A stretch of DNA of 5,099 nucleotides, taken from the NCBI GenBank assembly GCA_009921985.1, contig RFWS01000083.1, positions 1-5,099 on the forward strand, written 5' to 3'. Each line of letters begins with the position of its first letter. The first letter of the stretch is position 1. A program made the translations under genes and the position numbers. This stretch comes from a bacterium. GTDB taxonomy: Bacteria > Verrucomicrobiota > Verrucomicrobiia > Methylacidiphilales > Verrucolacustridaceae. Shown here in pieces: positions 1 to 5,099 of this stretch. A model generated the notes under the pieces. It searched no databases. It had not been told where the DNA came from and was given only the letters and a program-made list of their open reading frames with translations.

Positions 1-1110
1 CGCTATTTGGAATTATACGATTCGGTAACGGTTCTAACGGAGGGTAGGTTGGCCTACGGAGCCCACCCCAGTGAATTGACCTCCTATTTTGGAGTTTCCA
101 CTCCCGAGGATGTATATCCGGCCCTCACGACAAAAAGAGCGGCAGAATGGGCGGAGGAATGGAACTCCTCCTTGGATGAAATGAGCTTCCAAATCGAGGC
201 GACCCTGAGCGACGATGAAGATTCCTCCTTGGAAAAGGAAGCGTCGGATTCTCCAGTTCCAGGTTTTTTTGCCCAGGCTTCCACATGGTTTTGTCGAAAA
301 TGGAAATTATTCTGGAGGGACCGCGCCCAAGTGTTCCTGCATCTAAGTCTGCTGGTGATCTTTCCCGCGGTGGTTACTCTCTTTGCCTATCAGGGCCTGC
401 CGGCCGTGCGAAACATGACCATGAGTCCCGAAACGAATGTCGTGCAGGAGCTCCGGGAAACGTTGGCCTTTACCGTGCAATCCAGCCGGACAGGCACCCT
501 GGTAAGTGGCTTGGCTATGTTTCAAGTGATCCTTCTGGCTTTGATGGGGTCAAACAACTCCGCCCGAGAGGTCATTGCGGAAAGGGTGATTTTGGAAAAA
601 GAAAAACTAGCAGGCCTGAGACCAGGCTCCGTTTTGGCCGGCATGACGGCCTTTTTTCTTCTTTTGGTAACGGTCCAGTCCTTTTGGATGACCTTCTGGG
701 TGCGGCTCGTTTGCCAGTTTCCTGGGAATTTTCTGGATCAATTCCTTCCCTTGGCCTTGTTGACGGCGGCTATGACGACCCTTTGTTTGGCTGTTTCTTC
801 CTGGAGTTCCTCAACTGAGCAAGCTTCGTTAGGCAGTCTTTACCTGGTCGGATTCCAGTTGCCCTTGTCCGGGGCCATCCTCGCCCTGCCCGATTTTATT
901 GCATGGATAATTCGCCCGGGAATCACAGCTTACTGGGCGTGGTCGGGCTACCTTCAGACCCTAAAAGAGACTCGTTTTTATGACCTAGTAACCGCCATCA
1001 CGGAAACACCGTTGGGGCCCTACACCTTATCCCTTTGGGTTCTTTTCCTTCATTTGGTTTTAGGCCTTTCCTTTTCTTATTACGGACTTCGGCGCAGTCT
1101 CTGGCGCTAG
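1..1110 (+). CDS. ABC transporter, ABCG-like ATPase tail plus ABC-2 membrane domain (5' partial)
   Basis: The frame is open from base 1, so the gene begins upstream; the TTG at 7 is an internal Leu codon. Numbering from the first codon, residues 1-31 match the end of an ABCG-type nucleotide-binding domain: an E-L-Y-D stretch, then LTEGRLAYGAHPSEL and YFG, equivalent to the 'LFD...L..GR..Y.GP..E...YF' segment just after the H-loop. The following PEDVYPAL...AAEWAEEW linker resembles that of FHA-domain ABC transporters in Planctomycetes and Verrucomicrobia (recalled, not searched). An acidic linker (about 68-85) leads to an ABC-2 permease domain with hydrophobic segments near 110-132, 165-187, 208-234, 247-270, 277-304 and 340-364. 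Between segments 2 and 3 lies NNSAREVIAER.ILEKEKLAGL, equivalent to the family's conserved 'N.S.REI..ER.I..RE' loop. It should be an inner-membrane half-transporter that works as a dimer. The substrate is unknown. Walker A, Walker B and any FHA domain lie outside the window. It heads a tight operon with the next two genes. Confidence 0.87.
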   Translation, partial: RYLELYDSVTVLTEGRLAYGAHPSELTSYFGVSTPEDVYPALTTKRAAEWAEEWNSSLDEMSFQIEATLSDDEDSSLEKEASDSPVPGFFAQASTWFCRKWKLFWRDRAQVFLHLSLLVIFPAVVTLFAYQGLPAVRNMTMSPETNVVQELRETLAFTVQSSRTGTLVSGLAMFQVILLALMGSNNSAREVIAERVILEKEKLAGLRPGSVLAGMTAFFLLLVTVQSFWMTFWVRLVCQFPGNFLDQFLPLALLTAAMTTLCLAVSSWSSSTEQASLGSLYLVGFQLPLSGAILALPDFIAWIIRPGITAYWAWSGYLQTLKETRFYDLVTAITETPLGPYTLSLWVLFLHLVLGLSFSYYGLRRSLWR

Positions 1111-1145
1111 TTGTCTCACCCCATAAATCCGCTACGGTAGTTTCC

Positions 1146-1550
1146 ATGAGCCGAAGGGCCCACCAACAAATTTCCGTTACAAAGCTTGCACTTCTTCTGG
1201 CGGGAGTCGGCTTTTTGGGGGTTGGAGGTTTTTGGTTGTACCGTCTTATGGGGGGGCAATATCGCACGGTAGAGACTCTTGATCCCGAAAGTTATTATGA
1301 GAACGCCAACAATCTGAAGGGGAACACCTATCGCGTAGAGGGCTGGATTGGGAATTCATTGGGTTGGAATCCCGGCAAGGGAAGGCTCTTTAGCATTGTG
1401 ACCCAATCCCAAAATAAGGATTACGTCCTCCCGATTTTTGTCCCGCACGATTTGCAAACCATTAATATTCAAAAAAAGCAAAAATACATGGTCAAGGTTA
1501 TGGTCAACGACCAGGGTATTTTATCCGTCCTAGAAATGACAAAACCATGA
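1146..1550 (+). CDS. small membrane-anchored protein with OB-fold-like domain
   Basis: The product is 134 residues. The ATG at 1146 is chosen because the frame runs open further upstream but offers no ATG, GTG or TTG between the previous stop (1110) and 1146; an earlier ATG at 1035 would overlap the transporter by 76 bases. No clear Shine-Dalgarno precedes it. Residues 1-12 are basic (SRR, K13). Residues 13-34 form one hydrophobic helix rich in Leu and Gly, which predicts an N-in anchor with the remainder outside the inner membrane. Residues 45-132 alternate beta-like strands (NTYRVEGWIG, RLFSIVTQ, YVLPIFVP, KYMVKVMV, GILSVLEM) and end in 'QKKQKY', a pattern like the small OB-fold (tRNA_anti-like) domains. 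I recall similar small proteins from Verrucomicrobiota, without a known function. The gene sits 35 bases after the transporter and overlaps the next gene by 4 bases, which suggests a joint role in the envelope. Coding status is fairly sure; the fold is an inference. Confidence 0.75.
   Translation: MSRRAHQQISVTKLALLLAGVGFLGVGGFWLYRLMGGQYRTVETLDPESYYENANNLKGNTYRVEGWIGNSLGWNPGKGRLFSIVTQSQNKDYVLPIFVPHDLQTINIQKKQKYMVKVMVNDQGILSVLEMTKP
1250..1256 (+). repeat. G7 homopolymer tract just after the membrane anchor
   Basis: Seven G bases span the Met35-Gly36-Gly37 codons of the small anchored protein, at the exit of its membrane helix. Gain of one G brings TGA 8 codons after the tract's Gly codons, and loss of one G brings TAG after 5; either removes the whole beta-rich domain. 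It could be a slippage site, a sequencing-error hotspot, or simple Gly-Gly coding. Confidence 0.6.
1472..1478 (+). promoter_or_regulatory. candidate -1 frameshift heptamer A AAA AAG
   Basis: Codons 109-111 of the anchored-protein gene read CAA AAA AAG, which places A AAA AAG in the X XXY YYZ phase used by bacterial dnaX-type -1 slippage. The -1 frame opens after a TAA at 1463-1465 and has no stop through 1547, so it joins the exported-protein frame. A weak 5-bp stem (TGGTC at 1489-1493 or 1501-1505 with GACCA at 1509-1513) lies downstream. No Shine-Dalgarno-like stimulator lies upstream. The same heptamer also occurs in phase at 2152-2158, where the -1 frame soon stops, so chance Lys-Lys codons are a fair explanation. 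Confidence 0.2.
1547..1550 (+). promoter_or_regulatory. ATGA stop/start overlap (translational coupling)
   Basis: The ATG of the exported protein (1547-1549) overlaps the TGA of the anchored protein (1548-1550). No purine-rich Shine-Dalgarno stands in the preceding 20 bases (tagaaatgacaaaacc). Initiation therefore probably depends on ribosomes finishing the upstream gene, tying the two proteins to similar levels. The overlap is seen directly; the coupling is inferred. Confidence 0.7.
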
Positions 1551-3622
1551 AAGGGTGTCTTTTTCCTGCCTTACTGGTGTTAGGTCTAGTGTTTTCCGCT
1601 CTCTGCCCTCTTTTTGCTCAAAGTGAATCTTCTCGGGAGGGAGACTCCAAAGCTGCCACTGGGGGCGCGCGGCCCCCACAGATGAATCCCGGTTTTCTCG
1701 GTCGTGATGTTCCGGTGTTCGATCCGGGCAGCGACGTGGCCGGTTTTGATGGAAAAATATGGAACGTGAACAACAATCGCCTTCTTCGTGCTCGCTTTGA
1801 GAAATATCTCAATGCTCCGGAGGAGACGGGCGAAGCCGACTTGAAATACGACGCCACGGTGGACCGGATTCTTTTCCTCCTGAGTCCAGGAAATCCCAAG
1901 GGCCCCCAGGTCGAGGAGGCATGGAAACTTCTGCCCTCTGCATCGCAGTATGAGAGTGATGCCAACCTGTGCATTGCCCTCTCTGATGCAGTTTACAATG
2001 TGTGGTTGGCCAAAAACGAGGTGGGTAAAATTGAAATGGCGAACCGCGCTCTTTTAAAGGAAAAGTCCGCGCTGGAGTGGAATTACCGTCTCTCGCTTGA
2101 ACCGGAAACAACCCTCGGAACAACCAATAACCCATCGGGATCTTCGGATGAAAAAAAGGAGGCCAGAGAGGCGAAGATCGAGCCCCTGAAAGAACAGTTG
2201 TCAGAGGTAAAGACAACCTTGGCCAATAACCGCCTGCGCAAGGAGGCGTCAATTCTTCAGGCGAAGATTGATTTTCAAACACTCCTGGTTCAATTTTTCG
2301 CCCAGCGTCGATTTCAGCACGTTCTTATCGGCACGCGTTTCTACCGGACACTTTTTGGTGATGGCGACAATCGCCTGCTTGCTTTGGATCAAATCGCGTC
2401 TTCCCTGCCCGTGGATAAGGATGCGGGGCAGGCCCGTGTCCGGGCCAAATTTAACCCAAAAATTGCCGGACGTGGGGGGTCCGAAGCTGGCGCTGGGGGG
2501 GGCGTTGGATATGATCGCAAGGAGAGCGGATCAGGTGGTGGTGCCGGGGCGGATGCCCGATCTTCTGGCGCTGCGTTTGCCATGGAGGGGCTAGATTTTG
2601 GGGTGGAAAATTTGGGGGTGGAAAGCTTGGTGGGGGCTGGCGCAAGCGGACTCAAAGCCCTTGGAAAAATGGTCAACTCCCTAAGCCAGCTTGATGCGCT
2701 GGCGAATGAGGCGATTCGAGACGTGAACGAAGGAATCAAAGCCTACCAATTCCTCTTAGAGCAAAATGAGTTAAAAAGCGCGACTGAGCGGCTTTTTGAG
2801 ACTTTTGCCATGGGCGAATATTTGCCCAGTGTCCGTAAACTGCCCAGGTCTGAAAAACGGCGGGCACTTGAATTTACAAGAAAAACCAACGAACTGCTGG
2901 CAGCTTTGGAAGTCAATGACCTGACCCGAGCCGAAGAGTTGATCCGGGATTTGGGAAAAAACGCCAAGGACTTTGATACGTCAAAGCCTTTGGCCGTCGT
3001 GGAGACAGCTAAGACTGTCAGCGCCATGCATCTTGCCAAGGCCAAGGCCGCAGCCACCTCTGGGGACCGATCTGCCCTTGAGTCCGAACTCCGATCAGCG
3101 ATGGAAATATGGCCTCGAAATCCAGCTCTCGCGGAAGTCTCCGGCGCAATTTTCAATCAAACCGATCTTCAGCAACAGGCATTGAATGATTTTGATCGCC
3201 TCTTCGCTCAAAAAAATTACCGGCAGATCTTTGAGGATAAGTTGCGTTTTATTGCGGCCACCACCCTTTATCCGGAGCGCCAGGAAAAGCTCCGCAAGGT
3301 CCTCGATCAGATTCAACTAGCAGAGTCGGCCCTTCTTCGTGCGACAGAGCTAGCTAAACGCGGGGATCCTGCCGGAGCCTGGGAAAGCGTGGAACGTGGT
3401 TTCCAGGAATTTCCTGATGATCCAAAACTAAATCAGGCTCGTGCAGAATTCACTACCCGAGCGGCAGAGTTTGTCCGATCGATCCGGACAGCTCAGGAGC
3501 TTGAGCGCAAGCAACAACTCGGGTCGAGCCTGTCCTGGTACCTTCGGGCCCAACAAGAGTACCCTAACAGCGACATCGCAAAGGAGGGGGTCGGTCGCCT
3601 TTCGGAAGTCATTCTACGGTAG
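1547..3622 (+). CDS. exported coiled-coil/TPR-like helical protein, function unknown
   Basis: The product is 691 residues. Residues 1-24 are a Sec signal peptide: K2, hydrophobic core LLVLGLVFSAL, likely cleavage near LFA|QSE. Cys20 is not in a proper lipobox (SALC), so a lipoprotein is unlikely. Residues 60-160 are mixed helical. Residues 163-250 are charged and helix-forming with heptad-like leucines (IEPLKEQLSEVKTTL), probably coiled coil, broken by a TTNNPSGSS loop. Residues 308-345 are a Gly/Ser/Ala-rich linker, followed by a short repeat (350-364). From 375 to the end it is almost all helical, with TPR-like elements: 498-530 (ALESELRSAMEIWPRNPAL), 594-632 (LAKRGDPAGAWESVERGFQ, FPDDPKL) and 645-690 (LGSSLSWYLRAQQEYPNSD). 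These 'A....G....A...........P..P.L' spacings are typical of TPRs. It was not recognised as a named family. It is expected in the periplasm as a scaffold or partner of the co-transcribed transporter and anchored protein. It has no Shine-Dalgarno, so translation probably couples to the upstream gene. Confidence 0.88.
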   Translation: MKGCLFPALLVLGLVFSALCPLFAQSESSREGDSKAATGGARPPQMNPGFLGRDVPVFDPGSDVAGFDGKIWNVNNNRLLRARFEKYLNAPEETGEADLKYDATVDRILFLLSPGNPKGPQVEEAWKLLPSASQYESDANLCIALSDAVYNVWLAKNEVGKIEMANRALLKEKSALEWNYRLSLEPETTLGTTNNPSGSSDEKKEAREAKIEPLKEQLSEVKTTLANNRLRKEASILQAKIDFQTLLVQFFAQRRFQHVLIGTRFYRTLFGDGDNRLLALDQIASSLPVDKDAGQARVRAKFNPKIAGRGGSEAGAGGGVGYDRKESGSGGGAGADARSSGAAFAMEGLDFGVENLGVESLVGAGASGLKALGKMVNSLSQLDALANEAIRDVNEGIKAYQFLLEQNELKSATERLFETFAMGEYLPSVRKLPRSEKRRALEFTRKTNELLAALEVNDLTRAEELIRDLGKNAKDFDTSKPLAVVETAKTVSAMHLAKAKAAATSGDRSALESELRSAMEIWPRNPALAEVSGAIFNQTDLQQQALNDFDRLFAQKNYRQIFEDKLRFIAATTLYPERQEKLRKVLDQIQLAESALLRATELAKRGDPAGAWESVERGFQEFPDDPKLNQARAEFTTRAAEFVRSIRTAQELERKQQLGSSLSWYLRAQQEYPNSDIAKEGVGRLSEVILR
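2495..2502 (+). repeat. G8 homopolymer tract in the Gly-rich linker
   Basis: Eight G bases encode most of Gly317-Gly319 of the exported protein, inside the linker between its N-terminal half and its TPR-like half. A G6 tract lies nearby at 2474-2479. Loss of one G moves the frame to a TAG at 2592-2594; gain of one G meets TGA at 2512-2514. Either would cut off the C-terminal half. Confidence 0.6.
2594..2638 (+). repeat. three imperfect 15-bp in-frame tandem repeats
   Basis: Consecutive 15-base units encode DFGVE, NLGVE and SLVGA (residues 350-364). The first two share GGGGTGGAA at their ends and differ mostly at their first five bases; the third is more diverged. They follow directly on the Gly-rich linker of the exported protein and look like a low-complexity extension of it, made by local duplication. 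Confidence 0.5.
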
Positions 3623-3681
3623 GCGCTGCATTGAATCATCGAGATTTTTCACCTGACTAAGTTTCAGTGCGAGGCATTCGC
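3623..3681. other. convergent intergenic spacer, no clear terminator
   Basis: These 59 bases separate the stop of the exported-protein gene from the stop of der. A loose stem (CGCCT at 3597-3601 with AGGCG at 3621-3625, 19-base loop) is followed only about 20 bases later by T5. CTGA/TCAG (3653-3656 with 3664-3667) forms a tiny hairpin without a T run on either strand. Neither meets the pattern of an intrinsic terminator, so termination may be Rho-dependent or bidirectional by a structure I cannot judge by eye. Confidence 0.6.
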
Positions 3682-5099
3682 TCAGGACCTGTCCTTTGAG
3701 GTCCCGCCTGCGCTCTTACTGCGCCTACCCTTCTTCCATGAGGGACTCACGGATCCCCGCCTGGGTTGTCGAGTGTCGCGCCCGCGCCAGATCCAACGCA
3801 GCGGGGATCCCCCCAAACAAAACACCTCCCGGACCCGGGCACCCAAGTATCGCTCATAATCCTGGTTCATCAGCGCTGGCTGGTTGACAAAGCCTAAAAT
3901 TGTCGGGATCGACCCATCAATCTGGGTGGCATAATAAATTCGCAACCGCTTTCCGGCCTTGGCAGGCGGAGCCTTCCTTTCCATGGCCATGGTCAGGATA
4001 CGGTTCAACTCCCCGGTTCCGATTTTCAGTGGACGAGCCTGAATCAATCTGACCACGGCTTCCCCGAGCCGATCCAAACCTGTCCGCTGAACCGAGCTCA
4101 GAAACACCACCGGCACATCCGGAAGAAAAAAAAGCCTCTGCCGAAGAGCCTTTTCATAGTCCGCTAGGAACCTTTTGGTGCGGGTGTCCACACCCCCATG
4201 GCGGACCAAGTCCCACTTTGTGACAGCCACGACGCAAGGCCGCTGAGCCTTCTGGATCAACCCAGCCACTTTTTTCTCCACCAAACCCACCCCTTCCACC
4301 GCATCCACTGCCAGGATGGCCAGATGGCACCGGTCGATCGCGTGGGCGGTCCGTCCCCCCATGATCTGCTCCAACGGGTCGTGAACCCGGCGCTTTTGCC
4401 GGAGGCCGGCGGTGTCGATGAACGTTACGGGCAAGCCGGCGATCTCCGCATCCACATCCACCGCGTCCCGGGTGGTTCCGGCCAGCGGGTTCACCATGGT
4501 CCGGTCCTCCCCGATCCAGGCGTTCACCAGCGAGGATTTTCCGGCGTTGGGACGACCGACGATCGCGACCCGGGTCCGCTCCTTTCGTGTCATCTCCGCT
4601 TGCGGCCAGGCTTCCCCGATCTCCTCCAGGAGCGATTCCACCCCCAGGCCGTGCTCGGCGGAAATCGCTTGCCCCGCCCCGAAGCCCAGCTTGGCGAATT
4701 CCCCTGCCCTCCCCTCGCCCGCTCCAGGATCCATCTTATTAACGACGAGCGTGACGAAGGCTCCGGCGCGACGCAGCCGCTTGGCCACCTCGATGTCCAA
4801 CACCTGCAACCCGGCCTTGCCGTCGACCACCAGAAGGACCCGGGTGGCGGCGGCGATCGCCAGATCCGCCTCCCGCTCCACCGCCTCCTCCAGGCCTGAG
4901 CCGTCCTCCAGCCCCAGCCCACCGGTGTCGATCACCGTGAAAGGACGCCCCCGCCATTCCGTATCGGCCACCAGCCGGTCGCGCGTCACCCCCGGGCGAT
5001 CAAAGACCAGCGCGATTTTTTTGCCGCAGATGCGGTTGAAGAGGGCGCTTTTCCCTACGTTGGGGCGGCCGACGATGGCCACCACCGGCCGCCGGGGAT
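3682..5099 (-). CDS. der: ribosome-assembly GTPase Der (EngA), probably 5' partial
   Basis: Der is an essential double-GTPase that binds the 50S subunit and drives its late maturation. Numbered from the GTG at 5085, domain 1 shows G1 GRPNVGKS (6-13), G2 in PGVTRDR (31-37), G3 DTGG (53-56), G4 NKMD (116-119) and G5 SAEHG (142-146). Domain 2 shows G1 GRPNAGKS (177-184), GTTRD (203-207), G3 DTAG (224-227), G4 TKWD (289-292) and a G5-like SSVQRTG (330-336). Residues 350-434 are the KH-like RNA-binding domain (RPLKIGTGELNRIL, KRLRIYYATQ, GSPLRWIWRGR). The order and the 467-residue length fit the family. The GTG at 5085 is probably not the true start: upstream codons CCC CGG CGG CCG stay open, and Der proteins usually have Pro just before VVAIVGRPN, so a few codons are likely outside. 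Oddities are Thr for Asn in the second G4, a basic tail of about 30 residues after the KH domain, and a GC-rich 5' portion. It converges on the + strand operon. Confidence 0.97.
   Translation of the reverse strand, partial: PRRPVVAIVGRPNVGKSALFNRICGKKIALVFDRPGVTRDRLVADTEWRGRPFTVIDTGGLGLEDGSGLEEAVEREADLAIAAATRVLLVVDGKAGLQVLDIEVAKRLRRAGAFVTLVVNKMDPGAGEGRAGEFAKLGFGAGQAISAEHGLGVESLLEEIGEAWPQAEMTRKERTRVAIVGRPNAGKSSLVNAWIGEDRTMVNPLAGTTRDAVDVDAEIAGLPVTFIDTAGLRQKRRVHDPLEQIMGGRTAHAIDRCHLAILAVDAVEGVGLVEKKVAGLIQKAQRPCVVAVTKWDLVRHGGVDTRTKRFLADYEKALRQRLFFLPDVPVVFLSSVQRTGLDRLGEAVVRLIQARPLKIGTGELNRILTMAMERKAPPAKAGKRLRIYYATQIDGSIPTILGFVNQPALMNQDYERYLGARVREVFCLGGSPLRWIWRGRDTRQPRRGSVSPSWKKGRRSKSAGGTSKDRS

Noticed and set aside
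1035..1145. Upstream extension of the small anchored protein to the ATG at 1035
   Set aside because: It would overlap the transporter's last membrane helix by 76 bases and place an extra hydrophobic stretch before the basic residues and anchor. The ATG at 1146 gives a normal N-in anchor.
2152..2158. Second in-phase A AAA AAG heptamer, followed by GGAGG-like purines
   Set aside because: The -1 frame stops after about two dozen codons and leads nowhere. It encodes Glu-Lys-Lys-Glu in a charged coiled-coil stretch, where such runs are expected.
2389..2739. A 116-codon open frame on the - strand inside the exported-protein gene
   Set aside because: It is Pro/Ser/Ala-rich because it is the complement of the Gly-rich linker. 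It has no family resemblance and sits inside a convincing gene.
3597..3645. Possible intrinsic terminator after the exported-protein gene
   Set aside because: The stem is only 5 bp with a 19-base loop, and the T5 run lies about 20 bases beyond it, not directly after the stem.
3362..3812. Three copies of GGGATCC/GGATCCC-like sequence (near 3363, 3750 and 3804)
   Set aside because: The shared part is a short palindrome in moderately GC-rich coding DNA, with different flanks and uneven spacing. There is no sign of an operator or inverted-repeat element.
4198..4899. A 233-codon open frame on the + strand opposite der
   Set aside because: It lies wholly antisense to the well-conserved GTPase domains. 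Its product is rich in Pro, His, Gly and Arg with no recognisable domain, as expected from the GC-rich complement of a real gene.
5083..5085. GTG at 5085 as the true start of der
   Set aside because: The frame stays open to the window edge, and the residue before VVAIVGRPN is Pro as in typical Der proteins. No good Shine-Dalgarno is placed before the GTG, so the start is more likely a few codons outside.

Overview
The window carries four protein-coding genes and almost no intergenic DNA. Three are on the + strand, packed tightly in an apparent operon: the C-terminal part of an ABCG-like ABC transporter, a small membrane-anchored protein, and a large exported helical protein. The fourth, on the - strand, converges on them and is the housekeeping ribosome-assembly GTPase Der (EngA). 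The compact layout, signal peptide, lack of introns and Der gene all indicate a bacterium. I lean towards Verrucomicrobiota or the wider PVC group. The reasons are the FHA-type ABC transporter linker and the resemblance of the small OB-fold-like protein to sequences I associate with Verrucomicrobiota. This placement rests on recollection and is not proved by the window.

Region 1-1110 is the transporter: the tail of its ATPase domain, an acidic linker and an ABC-2-type six-helix membrane domain. The rest of the ATPase, and any FHA domain, lies upstream of the window. After 35 bases comes 1146-1550, a 134-residue protein with one N-terminal membrane helix and a small beta-rich domain. Its stop overlaps the start of 1547-3622 in an ATGA junction. 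That third gene encodes a 691-residue secreted protein with a signal peptide, a coiled-coil-like segment, a Gly-rich linker and a TPR-like helical C-terminal half. The arrangement suggests a co-expressed envelope module: an inner-membrane ABC transporter plus an anchored and a soluble protein on the outer side of that membrane. The substrate and purpose cannot be read from the sequence.

Region 3623-3681 is a short convergent spacer with no convincing terminator. Region 3682-5099 (- strand) is der, complete at its 3' end and probably missing only a few codons at its 5' end. Its 5' two-thirds are clearly more GC-rich (about 60-73% in hand-counted lines) than its 3' third and the + strand operon (mostly low to mid 50s, locally 33%).

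I found no tRNA, rRNA, CRISPR array, insertion sequence or attachment site. The most unusual signals are homopolymeric G tracts at the domain boundaries of both accessory proteins, and an in-frame A AAA AAG heptamer whose -1 frame runs open into the next gene. Neither amounts to a demonstrated new system.
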